A stretch of 64,000 nucleotides of DNA, from the NCBI GenBank assembly GCA_028641055.1, contig CM054061.1, forward strand, positions 30,429,523 through 30,493,522. Reading direction: 5' to 3'. Under the pieces are notes generated by a model. It was not told the origin of the DNA and ran no database searches. It was given only the letters and a program-made list of their open reading frames with translations. Made by a program: the position numbers and the translations under genes. How positions within the stretch are numbered: position 1 is the first letter of the stretch; every line of letters starts with the position of its first letter. This DNA comes from Alopecurus myosuroides (Eukaryota > Streptophyta > Magnoliopsida > Poales > Poaceae). Positions 11,426 to 23,734 of this stretch are shown in pieces.

Positions 11426-14205
11426 CCGACGACGTCACGCGTTATGTTTCGGTCAGGGATACTCGGCGGAATCGGCAGTACCATAACTGTCGAAAACTTG
11501 GAATTCGACAACGGCGTCGGGCGCTTCCTCGACAACGGATCGTACATGCCAGCACAGAATCATATGGTAAGTGCCTGTGTTTTACCGATTGGATCTGCAA
11601 ACATCTTTATCGGATTAACTGCAGAAGCAATGGAATTCTGTGGTGGAAACAAATTTATCCCACCCGTCCTATACCCAGTCGAAGAAGACTATGACGCCGG
11701 ATTTTGCTCAGATCGCCGATATCATGCTGAATCGCACTTTATCGGTATGGTGCAATCCGAGATCGCCGAAAACACGGATGAAAGCAATCCCGTGCAAGAG
11801 GCAGAAAACAACAATCCCACAGTAGAGGTGGAAGATCCGAAATCCGTCAATATGACGACGAAATCGGAAGTTGACTCCGTATTAGCCGCCATTGAGGCAA
11901 GATTGGAATCAGAACCCGGATCAGATGATTTCGATTCCGAAGATGAAGATGAGGACGCTTTCGAAAGAAAAGTCAAATCTCTTCAAGAGGGATTCCATGA
12001 AGTACTAATGGCAAAACCGGCTGAAAACATGGATGCCGATAGTCAGGCAAGCCCTAGAACACCTCCGCCAGAGGAAGAGAGATAAGAGGGGGAAACCACT
12101 CCAACATATCCCGATGTCAAAGAATTGACAGAGGATGAACCTGGTAAAAAAAAACCTCTTCCAAGAAAAAGCACAAAGCATCCAAGAAACTCCAATACAA
12201 GCTCGAGAAGAAAAAACTGGCTGATCCAGCCAACCAAAACCTGGAAGTAGGAGGAGGAAGTGGAGTTAAATATGCGGAGAAGAAAATGAAGGAAATCTCT
12301 GTTCATCCAATGTCAGAGCAAGACGAACAAGATCTACGTAAAACACAGTGGGACCACACGAACCCCCTAAAGTGTTGGAAGCCAAGAGACAAGCTCTCCA
12401 AAGGCAACAACAACATCTATTCCGAACTCGGGACCATCTCCAAAAAACCCAAGCTGACATGAAGTTAAAGCAGGAAGAAATTGAGGAGTACGAGAGGAGG
12501 AATAGATCTGCCATTAAACCTACACGGTTACCCGGAATCACAAGACCGGAAGTACTGTCGCCAAAGGAACGGTTTCAAAACCCAGCCTGGCAAAAGCAAG
12601 TAAACGGCAAAGATGCCAGGGGCGAACCTATATACAAAACCGCAGCAAAAAACGCGGAAGCTGCGTTCGCCATCCTCAACAGCGATATGTACTCCAATGG
12701 TAAAAAACTTCAAGGGGTGTATTCTTTCCTAGGAAAGGCATTGCAACATCAACAGCGAGGGGAAGCACGATCAGGGAAGTTGCACGATGACTCGGCCCTA
12801 TGCAAAACAGCTACATGTGCCGCTGCAGCACCTGAAGAACCTGGAGATTCAAGCAATTCAAAAGAGAAGAAATCAGATCCGAGAAAGGACAAGAAAAACC
12901 CGACAACAAGGATGCAGTGTCCAGAACCGGATCCCATCTGCCGAAAGATGGTATTAATCCCCGAGACCGGGAAGAACAAAACCGGAAGGACAGAAAAGCA
13001 ATGCCGCCTCCGAGACGCCCTGCTGAAAAAGCCAGAAGACACGATATACCTCACAGACGTGAGAGATCCCGTACGCCCCCAGGAATAAGGAAAGACACAG
13101 GAGTATAACTCCACCTTATCCGAAAGGGCACGATAACGGAGGAAATAGAGACAATCCCGGAAAAGCGCGTTCGCACACCGATGGAAAAGAAAGGAGCAGA
13201 TCCCCTTCTGTCCATTCAGCCGGTAGATACTCCGCACACATTGACAGAGCGGAAAGAGAATACTTATACTTCGGGCCTAAGTGTTTCACTGATAGGTGCC
13301 GAAGAATAACTCTACATTCTGGCTTCGCCAAAGTTGGTCCAACGTATCAAAAATACACCGGTAGTACAAACCCGGATACCTTGCTCTCAGACTGTTACAC
13401 AGCCGTCCAGATTAACAATGGGACAGACCTAGAGGCAGTAAAATTCCCCCCCCCCTTATGTTACTGGATGGAGCCAGAGATTGGATAAATGGGCTACCGT
13501 CAAGAACTGTCGACAGCTGGGATGATATGGCTAGAGTTTTTACTCAGCATTTTCGGGGAACCTACAAACGCCCCAACAACATCAACCAGTTCAACCGCTG
13601 CACCCTGTTTGAAGATGAACCATACGTGGACTTTATCTCAAGATGGACTGCAATGAAAAACAGTTTCTCTGGAGTAACTGACGTACAAGCAATGCATGCT
13701 TTCGTCAATGGCTTAAAACCCGGACAGGTACCGTTCATGATCAGATCCAAAAAGCACAAAGATCTCGGATCTATGCTTACAACCGCCAATGAGCATGCAG
13801 CGGCCGAAGATGATATCAGAGCGAGAGGTGGCATTATTGACAATTTGATTCAAGCCAAAAAGACCCCTCGCCCTGAGAAAAAAAGCAACTCCATAGGCAC
13901 AACAAAAACCCAGAGAAGTTAACATAGCCTTTGGAAGAGAAAATGGGAGCAAATGGAAAGGACGAAGCACAAAACCGATCAACTACACCAAAGAAGAGTG
14001 GGAAAGAATCAAGTCGGAAAACTGTGTCCACTATTCGCAATTTGGGAAATCCACCCATACCAATGCACAATGCCGGCTCAACAAGCATATGAAAGGTAGT
14101 GCAGGATCCAGAAGCAAAGGGAAGAGTTCCAAGAGGAAATTTTGCAAGCAAAAGCCAGAAGCTGAAGAAGAAGACAGTGAATCGGACACTGACGAAAAAA
14201 TCTAG
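11408..14205 (+). pseudogene. gag: gag region of the Gypsy element, broken
   Basis: Open segments occur at 11408-12085, 12348-13088 and 13458-13922 with shifts between them. The third contains the capsid-type core, with LLDGARDWINGLP at its start followed by WDDMARVFTQHFRGTY, as in the plant Retrotrans_gag family. An imperfect zinc-knuckle-like motif (C-x2-H...C) is readable near 14022-14090. A 9-base C run at 13447-13455 coincides with one frame break. The first segment has a strongly acidic tail (DDFDSEDEDEDAFE near residue 175). Gag would package the element RNA; here it cannot be made as one protein. Confidence 0.7.
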
Positions 14206-14289
14206 GAACAACAGCGAAAAGGCGAGCCTAATTTTCCGAGAGTTGACGGATAATGCAACTTAACTTTCCTGGCAACTCCCTCAGCAAAG

Positions 14290-17200
14290 GTGGCAAAGAG
14301 AACACTTCGAGAAATAAACGCGGTTGTTCCCGCAACCCCGAAATTCTTGAAATACTCAAATACACCAATTACCTGGGATCGGTCTGATCATCCCGGAAAC
14401 ATCCCAGAATCCGGCACGCAAGCTCTAGTTGTAAGCCCTATTGTTCAAAACACTAGGCTAAAAAGAGTGCTGATGGATGGAGGGTCCATCAATAACATAA
14501 TGTACCTGGATACACTGAAGCACCTGCGAATCTCCGAGACCCAGCTCAATCATAGCAACATACGTTTTAACGGCATCGTCCCTGGCAGGCAAGCACGATC
14601 CTTAGGAGAAATTTACCTAGATGTAACCTTTGGAGAGAAAGATCATTTCCGCCAGGAAAAAGTATCCTTCGAGGTAGTGCCGTTCGAAAGTGTGTATCAC
14701 GCAATACTCGGACGTCCAGCTTTCGCCAAATTCATGGCAAGATCATGTTATATTTATAACAAGCTGAAGATGCCAGGGCCAAAAGGAGGAGTAATCACCA
14801 TAAAGGGAGACTTCAAATTGGCAAACGAGCTGGAAAAAGAAAACGCCCTTTGTGCAGAAAAAGTGATAGCAAAGGAAGAACTGAAGGAGCTTGCAAAAGA
14901 AGTATCGCCGACAGAAATGCCGGTAGGAAAAGAAAGCCGGAAGCCGGCATACAGCTTCAAAGCTTCCAAGAACACAAGACAGGTTATCCTAGATGCTAAA
15001 GATCCAAGAAAGTTTGTCGTAGTAGAAACTGGGATGACCGACAAATAGGAAGGCGAGCTCATCAAGTTCCTCCGTGAGAACTGGGACATTTTCGCATGGT
15101 GTCCAGCGGACATGCCAGGCGTACCCAGGGAACTTGCTGGGCACCAACTTAAGGTGATTCCAGGATCCAAACCTGTCAAACAAGGTCTCCGTCGATTTGA
15201 CGGAAGAAGACGGAAGGCTATTGGCAAGGAAATTATCCGGCTATTAGCAGTTGATTTTATCCGGGAAGTTATACATACTGAATGGTCTACAAACCCAGTA
15301 TTAGTCCCGAAGAAAGATAGTACTGTCCTTAGGATGTGTATAGATTAGACCAGCCTGAACAATTGTGTCCAAAAGATAGATTTGCGTTACCGTGAATCGA
15401 TCAAATAATAGATGCCACTGCTGGCTCTGAGCTTTTATGCTTTTTGGACGCTTATTTCGGGTATCATCAAATACGCATGAAGGAAGAAGATCAAATCAAA
15501 ACTTCGTTCATAATCCCGTATGGAACGTACTACTACATAACCATGCTTTTTGGCCTGAAAAACGCATGTCCAACTTACCAGCGTTGCACGCAACTATGTT
15601 TGCATAGTCAGATTGGCAAAAAAATTCACGTCTACGTGGACGACATTGTCGTCGTTTCCAAGGAAAAGGACACACTTCTTGAAGATTTGCGAGAAACCTT
15701 CGAAAATTTGCACACTTATAAGATGAAGTTGAATCCATTAAAGTGCGTATTCGGGGTTCACTCAGGTAAACTTCTGGGTTTCATCGTTTCTCACAAAGGT
15801 ATAGAAGTAAACCCGGAAAAGATCAAGACAATCCTAAACATCTCAAGGCCTACGTGCGTAAAAGATGTACACAGATTGACGGGTTCTGCAGCTGCCGTCA
15901 GCAGGTTCATTAGCCGGCTAGGAGACAAAGCTCTGCCATTGTACAAATTGTTGAAGAAATCCGACAAATTTGTGTGGATACAAGAAGCAGATGCAGCATT
16001 AACCCAGCTAAAAGAAACCTTGATGAAAGCCCCGATTTTGACATCCACAAAAGACGAAGAACCCATGTTATTGTACCTCACAGCTACAAACCGGGTTATC
16101 AGCGCAGTAATAGTTGTGGAAAGGCGAAAAGATGAGCAAATCATACCAGATTAACATCCGGTGTATTATGTAAGCGAAGTTTTTTCCGAGTCCAAACAAA
16201 GGTACCCACACTATCAAAAACTGGCATATGGCGTATTTTTCGCATCTCGAAAACTTCGTCATTATTTTCAAGGACATTCCATAACAGTGGTATGCAAAGT
16301 ACCACTAGGGGATATAATCAACAACGCGGACGCAACAGGCCAAGTAGCCAAATGGGGCATCGAGTTGGCTGCGTTCGACATTAAGTACCAACCCCGGACG
16401 GCAATAAAATCCTATTGGCAGATTTCGTTGCTGATTGGACAGAAGCAATGGAAAACACACCAATGCCGGAGTCGGAATACTGGGTTATGCACTTTGACGG
16501 ATCCAAGATGAAAGAAGGCGCTGGAGCTAGTGTAGTCCTAAAATCCCCCAAGGGAGACACAATGGAGTACGTATTACAAATACACTTCAATGTCAGCAAT
16601 AATGTGGCAGAATATGAAGCTTTGCTTCATGACTTGCACATTGCAAAAGAAATAGGTGTCAAGCGCATCTTATGCTATGGTGACTCAGATTTGGTATAGC
16701 ATCAGCTCAACCAAACATGGGACGCCAAAAGTCCCATCATGGACGAATATCGGAGAACGGTGGACGAGTTTGCAATCTTCTTCCTAGGATTTTAAGTACT
16801 TCACGTCAAAAGGGAAGAAAACTGGAACGCGGATGCATTAGCCCGCATGGGATCGGAGAGAGTGAAAACCCTACCCCAGGTGTGTTTGTCCAGCATTTGC
16901 ACGAACCATCTATAAAAGGTGGAGATGTCGATTATCCTCTCGTTTTCCGAGTCAATCGAAGTCCTGCTCGTTAACCCGGATTGGAAAATTCCATATCTAA
17001 ACTTCTTAGTAGATCAGAAGTACCCGGAGCAGACGAGGTCTTGCAAAGACAAATAAAACGTCGATGCAAAGGATACAAGGTAATCAATGATTGCCTGTAT
17101 AAACGCAGTAATACCGGAATTTTTCTACGATGTATTTCGCCTGAAGAAGGACGAGAAATCCTGCAAGAAATCCATGCTGGATATTGAGGACATCATGCTC

Positions 17201-18272
17201 AATCCAAAAGCATAGTCAAAAAGCATCCCGTGTGGGGTTTTTATGGCTAACAGCCAAGACAGATGCCGAACACATAGTAAATACATGTGTCGGATATCAG
17301 TATTACGCCAAGCAGACGAATATGCCAGCCCAAGCACTCAAAACTATCCCTATTACATGGCCGTTTGCGGTCTGGGGGCTAGATATGATGGGACCATTTA
17401 AAACCGCAAGAGGTGGACTTACACATCTACTCGTCGCAGTGGATAAGTATACCAAGTGGGTGGAGGCAAAACCCATCAAAAAGCTTTACGGTGTAACTGC
17501 CATAAATTTCATCATTGACGTAGTCATGAGATACGGTGTTCCACATAGCATAATAACCGACAACGGTACAAATTTCTCCATTCGAGAGTTGGCAAAATAT
17601 TGCCGACAAACAGGAATTCGCCTAGATCTTGCATCTGTGGTACACCCGCAACCCAATGGACAGGTTGAAAGAATGAACAGCTCAATCCTGCAAGGAATAC
17701 GCCCAAGACTCGAATTTCCTCTTCATAGAGCAGCTGTAGCATGGGTGGAAGAATTACCCTCTCTGCTTTGGAGCATTCGAACGATGCCAAACAGGTCAAA
17801 AGGGCAAACCCCATTTTTCCTAGTTTATGGTGCGGAAGCAGTCCTTCCAACGGACATGATCCATGATAGCCCAAGAGTGCAAGCTTTCGATGACTCGGAT
17901 GCCAAAAGTGCACGACAGGATGCCGTAGAACTCTTAGAAGAAGAACGAGAGCTTATGCTTCAAAGATCCGCCATATATCAGCAAGGATTACGACGTTACC
18001 ATAGTCAGAAAATCAGGCATCGTTCTTTTAAAGAAGGTGACTTAGTGCTAAGATTGGTGCAGCAAAGGAAGCACAAATTGGCCCCAGTTTGGGAAGGACC
18101 ATTCGTCATCAGCAAATCTATGAAAAATGGATCATACTATCTTGTAGACATTCGAGACAAGGAAGACGACCCCGAGAAATCGAATCGCAAAAGAAAGAGA
18201 AAGATAGATGATGAACTAGGACAGACAAAGAGGCCCTGGAGCATCCAACAGTTACATCCCTTCTATACTTAG
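14290..18272 (+). pseudogene. pol: pol region: protease, RT, dual RNase H, integrase; interrupted
   Basis: The protease lies in 14290-15048, with active-site context VLMDGGSINNIMY (D-G-G instead of D-T/S-G, usual in this grass branch). Reverse transcriptase is in 15112-15348 and 15444-16154 with IHVYVDDIVVVS. RNase H connects at 16161-16400. A second RNase H-like domain is at 16415-16699 (start WVMHFDGSKMKEGAGAS). Integrase is in 16981-17187 and 17184-18272, with catalytic Asp in LLVAVDKYTKWVEA, Asp in IITDNGTNF and Glu in GQVERMNSS. In-frame stops occur at 15046-15048, 15346-15348, 16152-16154 and 16697-16699, plus frameshifts around 15390 and 17185. The polymerase and integrase centres are readable but the polyprotein is dead. 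Confidence 0.85.
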
Positions 18273-18896
18273 TTCAATTTCTATGTAAACATCTTTGAGA
18301 TCATGAAATAAAGTAGTCGGAATTCATACATCTATGTTTTTTACATGTTTATTATAGTATAAAGCATAATCCTGCCTTATCTATTTCCCAATGATCTTTC
18401 AAAATACTCAATGTTAACCCGAATTGTCCTGCGTGCTCGGCGTTAAAAAACTGAATGATTTTTGGCCTAAAGTGGCTTAAGGAAACCCAGATTGTGCCTG
18501 CGTGCCCGAGTTTCATTCAAAAAATTCCTTACTGTTCTCTAAGTATTATCTGATTGTTTTTATGCTGGTTCGCTCGAGCTAGTAAGTAAAAATGCCTTTA
18601 GTATGATCCTTGTTTACGAGTTTAGACTGATTGGTTATACCTAGTCACTCGGCATGAATATTAAAATGCTATTGAGCCATTTCAAACACTAAGGACAGTT
18701 AAAGCATATAAACCAGAGAACTTAGAAGATAAAGGAATAAAAGTACGGAAAACTTGCAAAGGACTAAATAATATTGCTGCAAAAGGCGGAGTACTTGTTC
18801 ATACAAAAGAATAGGAAGCATTACAATAAAGTTTACATTGTAAGTTCAGTAATGCTCCTATTTCCTATCTCTCTACCCAGGTCCAGGAAAATTCCT
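18273..18896. other. Spacer between pol and the antisense gene
   Basis: AT-rich with no coding signal in either strand. It contains the convergent 3' ends of the sense pol (stop at 18272) and the antisense gene (stop at 18897-18899), so both transcripts must terminate or overlap here. Confidence 0.5.
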
Positions 18897-21584
18897 TCAG
18901 GCATCCCAGTCATCTTCGCTGCTGGACTCCTCGGGAACCTTTGGAATTGCTTTCTCAGGGTAGAAGATGGAGACGTTCACCATGGAGGCAATCTTGGTGC
19001 TGGGTCATCTCCTGTTTTTCAGAAAAATAACCAAAGTGTTAGAGAAAAAACAGAGAAAGACTATCAAACATGGAAAATCCGGTAAAGATAAGTTACTTAC
19101 CGAGAATTTTGTCCATCTCGGATCCCTCCTCCAGGCGCAGGGTCAAGGCGTTCTCCAAATCTCGGATGTTCTCCTTGTCTTTGGCAGCTTGATTGAAGTA
19201 ATTGGACTTGGCAATGCCAACAGCCAGCTGGCTGGCCTCTAGTTCCTTCTGTAACCTCATATTTTCCTTATGAAGGCCCAGATTTTCCCGGCGGAGGTTC
19301 TCGGCATTGCCGGCATCTTCAGCAATTTGCTTGGCTTTCGCCAAAGAAGCTGAAAAGCAAGTAAAAATGATGAGTTAGAAAAACTCGGAAAAACACTTAG
19401 AAAAAAATTATACAACTGGTAGCAGAGCTGTTTCTTACCTGCTGTTTCTTACCTGCTGTTTCTTTCAGCTGATGCTGAGAGGATGCCAGATCAGCCTTCT
19501 TAACATCAAGAATAGAGAGAAGGTTTCTCACCTCCTTATTCTTGGTGGTAAGTTTGTTGAAAACTTCCAGATTTATGCTTTCAGCGGTTTGCTGAAACAC
19601 GGAAAAGAGACAGAATGTTTAAGTTAATAACACGCATAAAAAGGATAAAAGCATTAAGTTAAAAGCATGCATCTGACTTCTTGCTTGGGGGCTAGAGATA
19701 TTACCTGGCTCATCCGCTGTAAACCTGACAAGTTTTCGGTGAAATCTTTTGCAAACTCTGCAAAAAGAGACCCGGAAATGTTAAGGCCTTCATGGATAAC
19801 CTTGAAGTCCTTATCGAAGGTGGGAATGGGGTCCTCCTCAGCTGTCCGAGAAGGACCTCCCATTTCCGGGGCCGCCCTTTCCCTCGTGTCCGTTTCCGGC
19901 ATAATGGGATGGCTGGTCTGCTGGGTTTCTTCGTTAGTAGTAGCAATATGCTCTTCTGTAGCTGCAACTGGGGTGTCCGGGGCGGTTGCAGGAGAAGGAT
20001 GTGGACCTCTCTTGGCCACAGATTTAAGCCTCTTTAGATTTTCAGGCTTCAAGGTTGAGGGAACCACCGGGAACTTAAAAATCCGAGACAAAGGAAGAAA
20101 TTCCGACAAAAATAGAAAACCCAGATAACAAACCTGGAGGTAGGAACGGGGACACCGTCAAGATCGATCACTTCCTGGGAGGAGGAAATCTTCTTGCGTT
20201 TCCATCCACCAGCGAAGTTGGCACGCAATGCGTCCAACTCGGCATCAGTTGCAAGATCTGACTCAGGAAGATCGAGGTTCAGTCAAAAAGACAAAGTCCG
20301 GGTTAAGACCATTATCCGAGAAAGAAAAAGAACACAAAACCCAAAATGTGAAAGACGTACCTTTGGAGCCGGGTTAGACGCTGTGTACATCGGCCGACTT
20401 TCCTCATATTGATCGCGTGAGGCGACCAGCTGATTTACGCGCTTCCGCAAATCCTTCGCCGACACGGACTTGTTCGTTGTCCGCATAGCGTCAGCAGTTC
20501 CCGTGTAGTCGCATAAAAGCCGGGAACCGTGGTCAGCCAAAGGCTGAATGCGCCTCTCTAACAAGCATAGAACTGTATCCATGCCGGTCAGAGGTGGATC
20601 GGAGGTGACGAGTTTGGCGATGCGCCGCTTAATCCTAAGAAGATCTAGCGGCAGGGTCTGTACTACTTCTGTTCCCCTGTTTTCTTGAGGAGTGGCAGCG
20701 GTGTTGGCGAAAGGTGGAATCCCAGTGGTTTTTCCAGGAAAAGGAACGTCTGGATGATAGAAGAAGGAAACCGTCCAGAATTTGACGGATTCCGAGGTTT
20801 TGATCTTGGGGAACCAATCCTCCCTGAATCTACGCAGGGTGGAGGAAATGGTTCCGCAAGTCGGGAGTGCGCCCTCGGAAGGGTTACGCTTAACCCCGAA
20901 GCAATATTGCCAGAAATCTAACCTAGGAGCTAAGACTAGGTACCCTTCGAAAAGAGCCTAGAACCCGGCTAAGTAGAGGATGGAGTTAGGTGGAAAGTTG
21001 TGAGGCTGGATATGGTAGTGGTTAAGTACCTGGAGGAAAAAGGCAGATGGCGGAAATCCCATACCTCGTAAGATATGAGATGTGAGAAGAACCCGCTCTC
21101 CGGCCCTATGAAGGGGCTCGGACAATTCCTCCTCGCACCGCAATTTGCCTTTTGCGATCATTCCCTCCTTCTCCATTGTCGGAAGAAGTGAAGGGGGAAT
21201 GTTGCACCGGCTCCAGTTGCCGGCACTCTCGCCCTCGTCCTCAGCTCCGGTGGTGGTGGACGCAGCGGCAAGCTCTTCTCCGATGATAAGGATTTTCTCC
21301 TCCACCGTTTCGGGAGCGAGAGGCAGAGGTGGCGCGGAAGAAGATGCGTCCAGGTTTGCGGCCGCGAGAGGTGGATCCTCGCGGGCCTGGCCGCCGGAAG
21401 ATTTCTCCAGCTCGTCGCCGGTGGCGCGGTTCGGCGAATCCACCATGGGATCCATGGTGTTGATTATGTCGTCGATCTCTGCGGCGATGGAGCGGTCTGG
21501 AGATGCGCGCGGAGAGTCCATATCTGGGCGGCGCGATGAGGACTCCGTGCTCTCCGATGAGAAATCCAGGAACGGCGCGGTCAC
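18897..21584 (-). pseudogene. Antisense gene of the Tat/Retand element ('putative gypsy type transposon' domain plus coiled coil)
   Basis: The first exon runs 21584 to 20361. It starts with an acidic, Ser-rich N-terminus, followed by a segment (FFLQVLNHYHIQPHNFPPNS) typical of the grass domain catalogued as putative gypsy-type transposon (Transposase_28). One in-frame TAG at 20958-20960 interrupts it; the same frame then continues for 199 codons to a GTACGT donor. A phase-compatible second exon spans 20261-20134. Further coding pieces lie near 20070-19705, 19600-19450 and 19344-19095. The last two are rich in heptad-like Lys/Glu/Leu, suggesting a coiled coil. The C-terminus ends in SSSEDDWDA with a stop at 18897-18899. 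The function of this protein in Retand-type elements is unknown; its antisense placement is a family trait. Confidence 0.65.
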
Positions 21585-22082
21585 GTGTACGGGCTCGGCT
21601 TTTGCTCTGCTCTGCTCTCACGGAAGCTCGGGGGCTATGGCGCTTGAGACTTGAAGGTGAGAAGGAGTGGAAGGTTTGCCGGAGGAAATGAAGTGGGCTA
21701 TTTATAGCCAGAAATCCATCACGATACGTGCTAATGGCTCTTTTGACCGTTGGATGCTCAACGCGTATCACTCACCGGAAATTCCGGGAAATGAATCGAC
21801 AGGTGACTATTGCTATCTCCTCGTTTCCCGCGAGAATCTGTCAGAGATACGTTTCAGGGTTTCACACTCGAAACCCAAACGTCCCTGACGTCAGCGTGAT
21901 TTGAGCGCTGACGTAGGAGGTTCCTTCTCCATGAAGGTTCGTGGAAGAAAAGCCGGATTTTCCGAAATCCGAGTTTCGCGTTCCAGCATGATTTGAAGGA
22001 AAAAAAAGAATCAAGACGAGAAGCCAATATTTCTCGGAATGAATGCAAATTTGACGAAAGACGGCGAATTGAAGTCATGATC

Positions 22083-22097
22083 CTTCTTGGGGGCTAC
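22083..22097 (+). other. Polypurine tract of the Gypsy element
   Basis: CTTCTTGGGGGCTAC directly precedes the 3' LTR at 22098. It matches the T-rich/G-run plus-strand priming site usual in this branch. Confidence 0.6.
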
Positions 22098-22632
22098 TGT
22101 CGGTTATATACCAATTAGGGGTATATTAGATGGTGCTCTAAAGTGCCGGATTACCCGGGTGGCCTAAATGGTAATGGATCACGGTCTATTGGGCGGCCCA
22201 GTAAGCTGACACACGGAAGCCGGATTCTAGAGGAACCCAGACCACATGGTACGGCTTGGAGTAGAAGGCGGATTCCTTGTCTTCCAAGTTAGCATATACC
22301 ATAATCTTCTAGGTTTCCTATTCTGTAAGCCCTAACCCGGCTATTATATAAAGCCGGACGAGAGATAAGAAATATAGACAAGAAGATAGAGGCTAACTCG
22401 TCGAGAGGTTGATCCTTGTCGAGTAGCTAAACCTAAACTCACATTGTACTCTGTATACCTCAGGCTTTAGTCCTGATTAGTGAGATTGCAGGAGAAGGAG
22501 CGCCGCCTAGTTGCGGCGTACCGAACCTGGGTAAAACCCTGGTGTCATTGTTCGTCATACAATCACGTCCCCCACCTCTCTATCGGTAGTCTCATGGCAC
22601 CCCGTTATGAATTCTACTACGATGTCTCGACA
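22098..22632 (+). repeat. 3' LTR of the Gypsy element
   Basis: It matches 10863-11406 with scattered substitutions and a few small deletions (for example a shorter segment near 22246). It ends TCTCGACA and is followed by the target duplication GCGCC. Confidence 0.92.
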
Positions 22633-22792
22633 GCGCCCTCCCAACATCAGTTGTCAACAACCTTCAAAAGTGATTTCTTTCTGCTACTGGTCTGATTAAA
22701 CCTTGGTTTCTTTCTGATGGAAAATCTTGTTGCTGTACTCATCATACCTTTCTCTTGGGGTCTCCCAACGAACGTGTGTTCACACGCGATCA
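22633..22792 (+). repeat. Broken LTR, right segment and terminus
   Basis: It continues the LTR interrupted at 10862 and reaches the family terminus (CTTGGGGTCTCCCAACG ... GCGATCA at 22792). The next five bases, ACTCA, resemble the AGTCA before the complete LTR at 8195, with one mismatch, as expected for a decayed target duplication. Confidence 0.7.
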
Positions 22793-23397
22793 ACTCATTA
22801 TCCAAAAAAAAAAATTAAAGATATTATTTTTTTGTGCTCCAAAATGCCTTTTCATGAGAACTTTTTTTTCTTTTACACATGCAAGAGAAAATTTATTTTC
22901 TGCCATACTTTATGTGTGAATATAGAATGTTTGGTTGTACACCTGATATTTTTTTTTACATTTTTAATGAATAAGAAGTGCATTTTCCATAACGGGTTTA
23001 TATCTAGACCTATGAGGCGAAACACCACGTCCCTTTGTCCCAACATAATCTCTCATTGTGGCACTGCCTTGCTCCCCTTGCTATCCCTCTTCAATCCACT
23101 TCTTTATGAGTATTTTTTTTCCTATTTTCATTCATGTCATTATTAAGCCCTAGGTTGATCTATTGAACTCTTGGTCTATATTTAGGCTTATTGCTCTTTG
23201 TCTTCACTCTCGATCTTCCAATCTTCGCGCACGGACACTTGTGTGGGGTTGCTCGCACTCGTTGATGTCTGAGAAAATTAAGTAACGTAAGATTTACATT
23301 AAATTAAGGTATATTAAATTCTCATGTTGCTAGGCTGAGTAAAAACGAACTTGTTTGTCTGTACCTAGGCATCCATTAACCCTATAAGGGTTGCCTT
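22793..23397 (-). pseudogene. WAK pseudogene, 3' segment (intron and exon-1/exon-2 junction)
   Basis: This segment aligns with the intact WAK at 31337-35544. Bases 22793-23210 match the large second intron (compare 33185-33700, including CATAACGGG and the downstream CCTAGGTTGATCTATTG/CTTAGGTCGACCTATTG). Bases 23250-23397 match the start of exon 2, the first intron and the end of exon 1 (compare 34430-34579). Most of exon 2 is deleted, and the whole kinase exon is absent to the left because an LTR ends at 22792. The exon-1 part stops at TTGCCTTC exactly where a CACTA terminus begins at 23398; exon 1 resumes at about 30152. Confidence 0.8.
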
Positions 23398-23690
23398 CAC
23401 TAGTGGAAAGAACCCCTCTCGTCCAGGGGGCCAGGGGCACCTGTCCCGGTTGCAACCAGATCCGGGACCTATGCCATGCATTGGTCCCGGTTTGTGTGCG
23501 CGGGGCAGCAGAAATCGCCTGGGGGCATTGGTCCCGGTTCGTTGGGAGATATTGGTCCCGGTTCGTTGGGAGATATTGGTCCCGGTTCGTGCCAGGGACC
23601 GGGACCAATGCCTAGCCACAGGCCACGTGGCACGCGAATGAGAATTTGTCCCGGTTCAGGCCACAAACCGGGACCAATGTCCCCCTTCCC

Positions 23691-23700
23691 CTATATATAC
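23691..23700 (+). promoter_or_regulatory. TATA box of the solo DUF4216 gene
   Basis: CTATATATAC lies 35-45 bases upstream of the ATG at 23735, between the subterminal repeats and a C/T-rich leader. The spacing leaves a very short 5' leader. Confidence 0.5.
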
Positions 23701-23734
23701 TGCCCCAGCCCCCCCTTCCATCTTTTTTTTGCTC

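Larger units (their letters stand above)
10863..22632 (+). mobile_element. Complete Gypsy LTR retrotransposon, Tat/Retand-like, pol decayed
   Basis: This 11.8-kb element has LTRs at 10863-11406 and 22098-22632 and a 5-bp target duplication GCGCC (10858-10862 and 22633-22637). Its order is PBS, gag, protease, reverse transcriptase, RNase H, a second RNase H-like domain, integrase, an antisense gene, a polypurine tract and the 3' LTR. The extra RNase H and the antisense gene between pol and the 3' LTR are known features of the Tat/Retand branch in grasses. Several stops and frameshifts in gag-pol mean it cannot move by itself. The LTRs differ by a modest number of substitutions and small indels (544 versus 535 bp), so the insertion is not recent. 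Confidence 0.92.

Noticed and set aside
10863..22632. Endogenous pararetrovirus
   Set aside because: LTRs, integrase, a target duplication and no movement or coat protein motif show a Gypsy retrotransposon.
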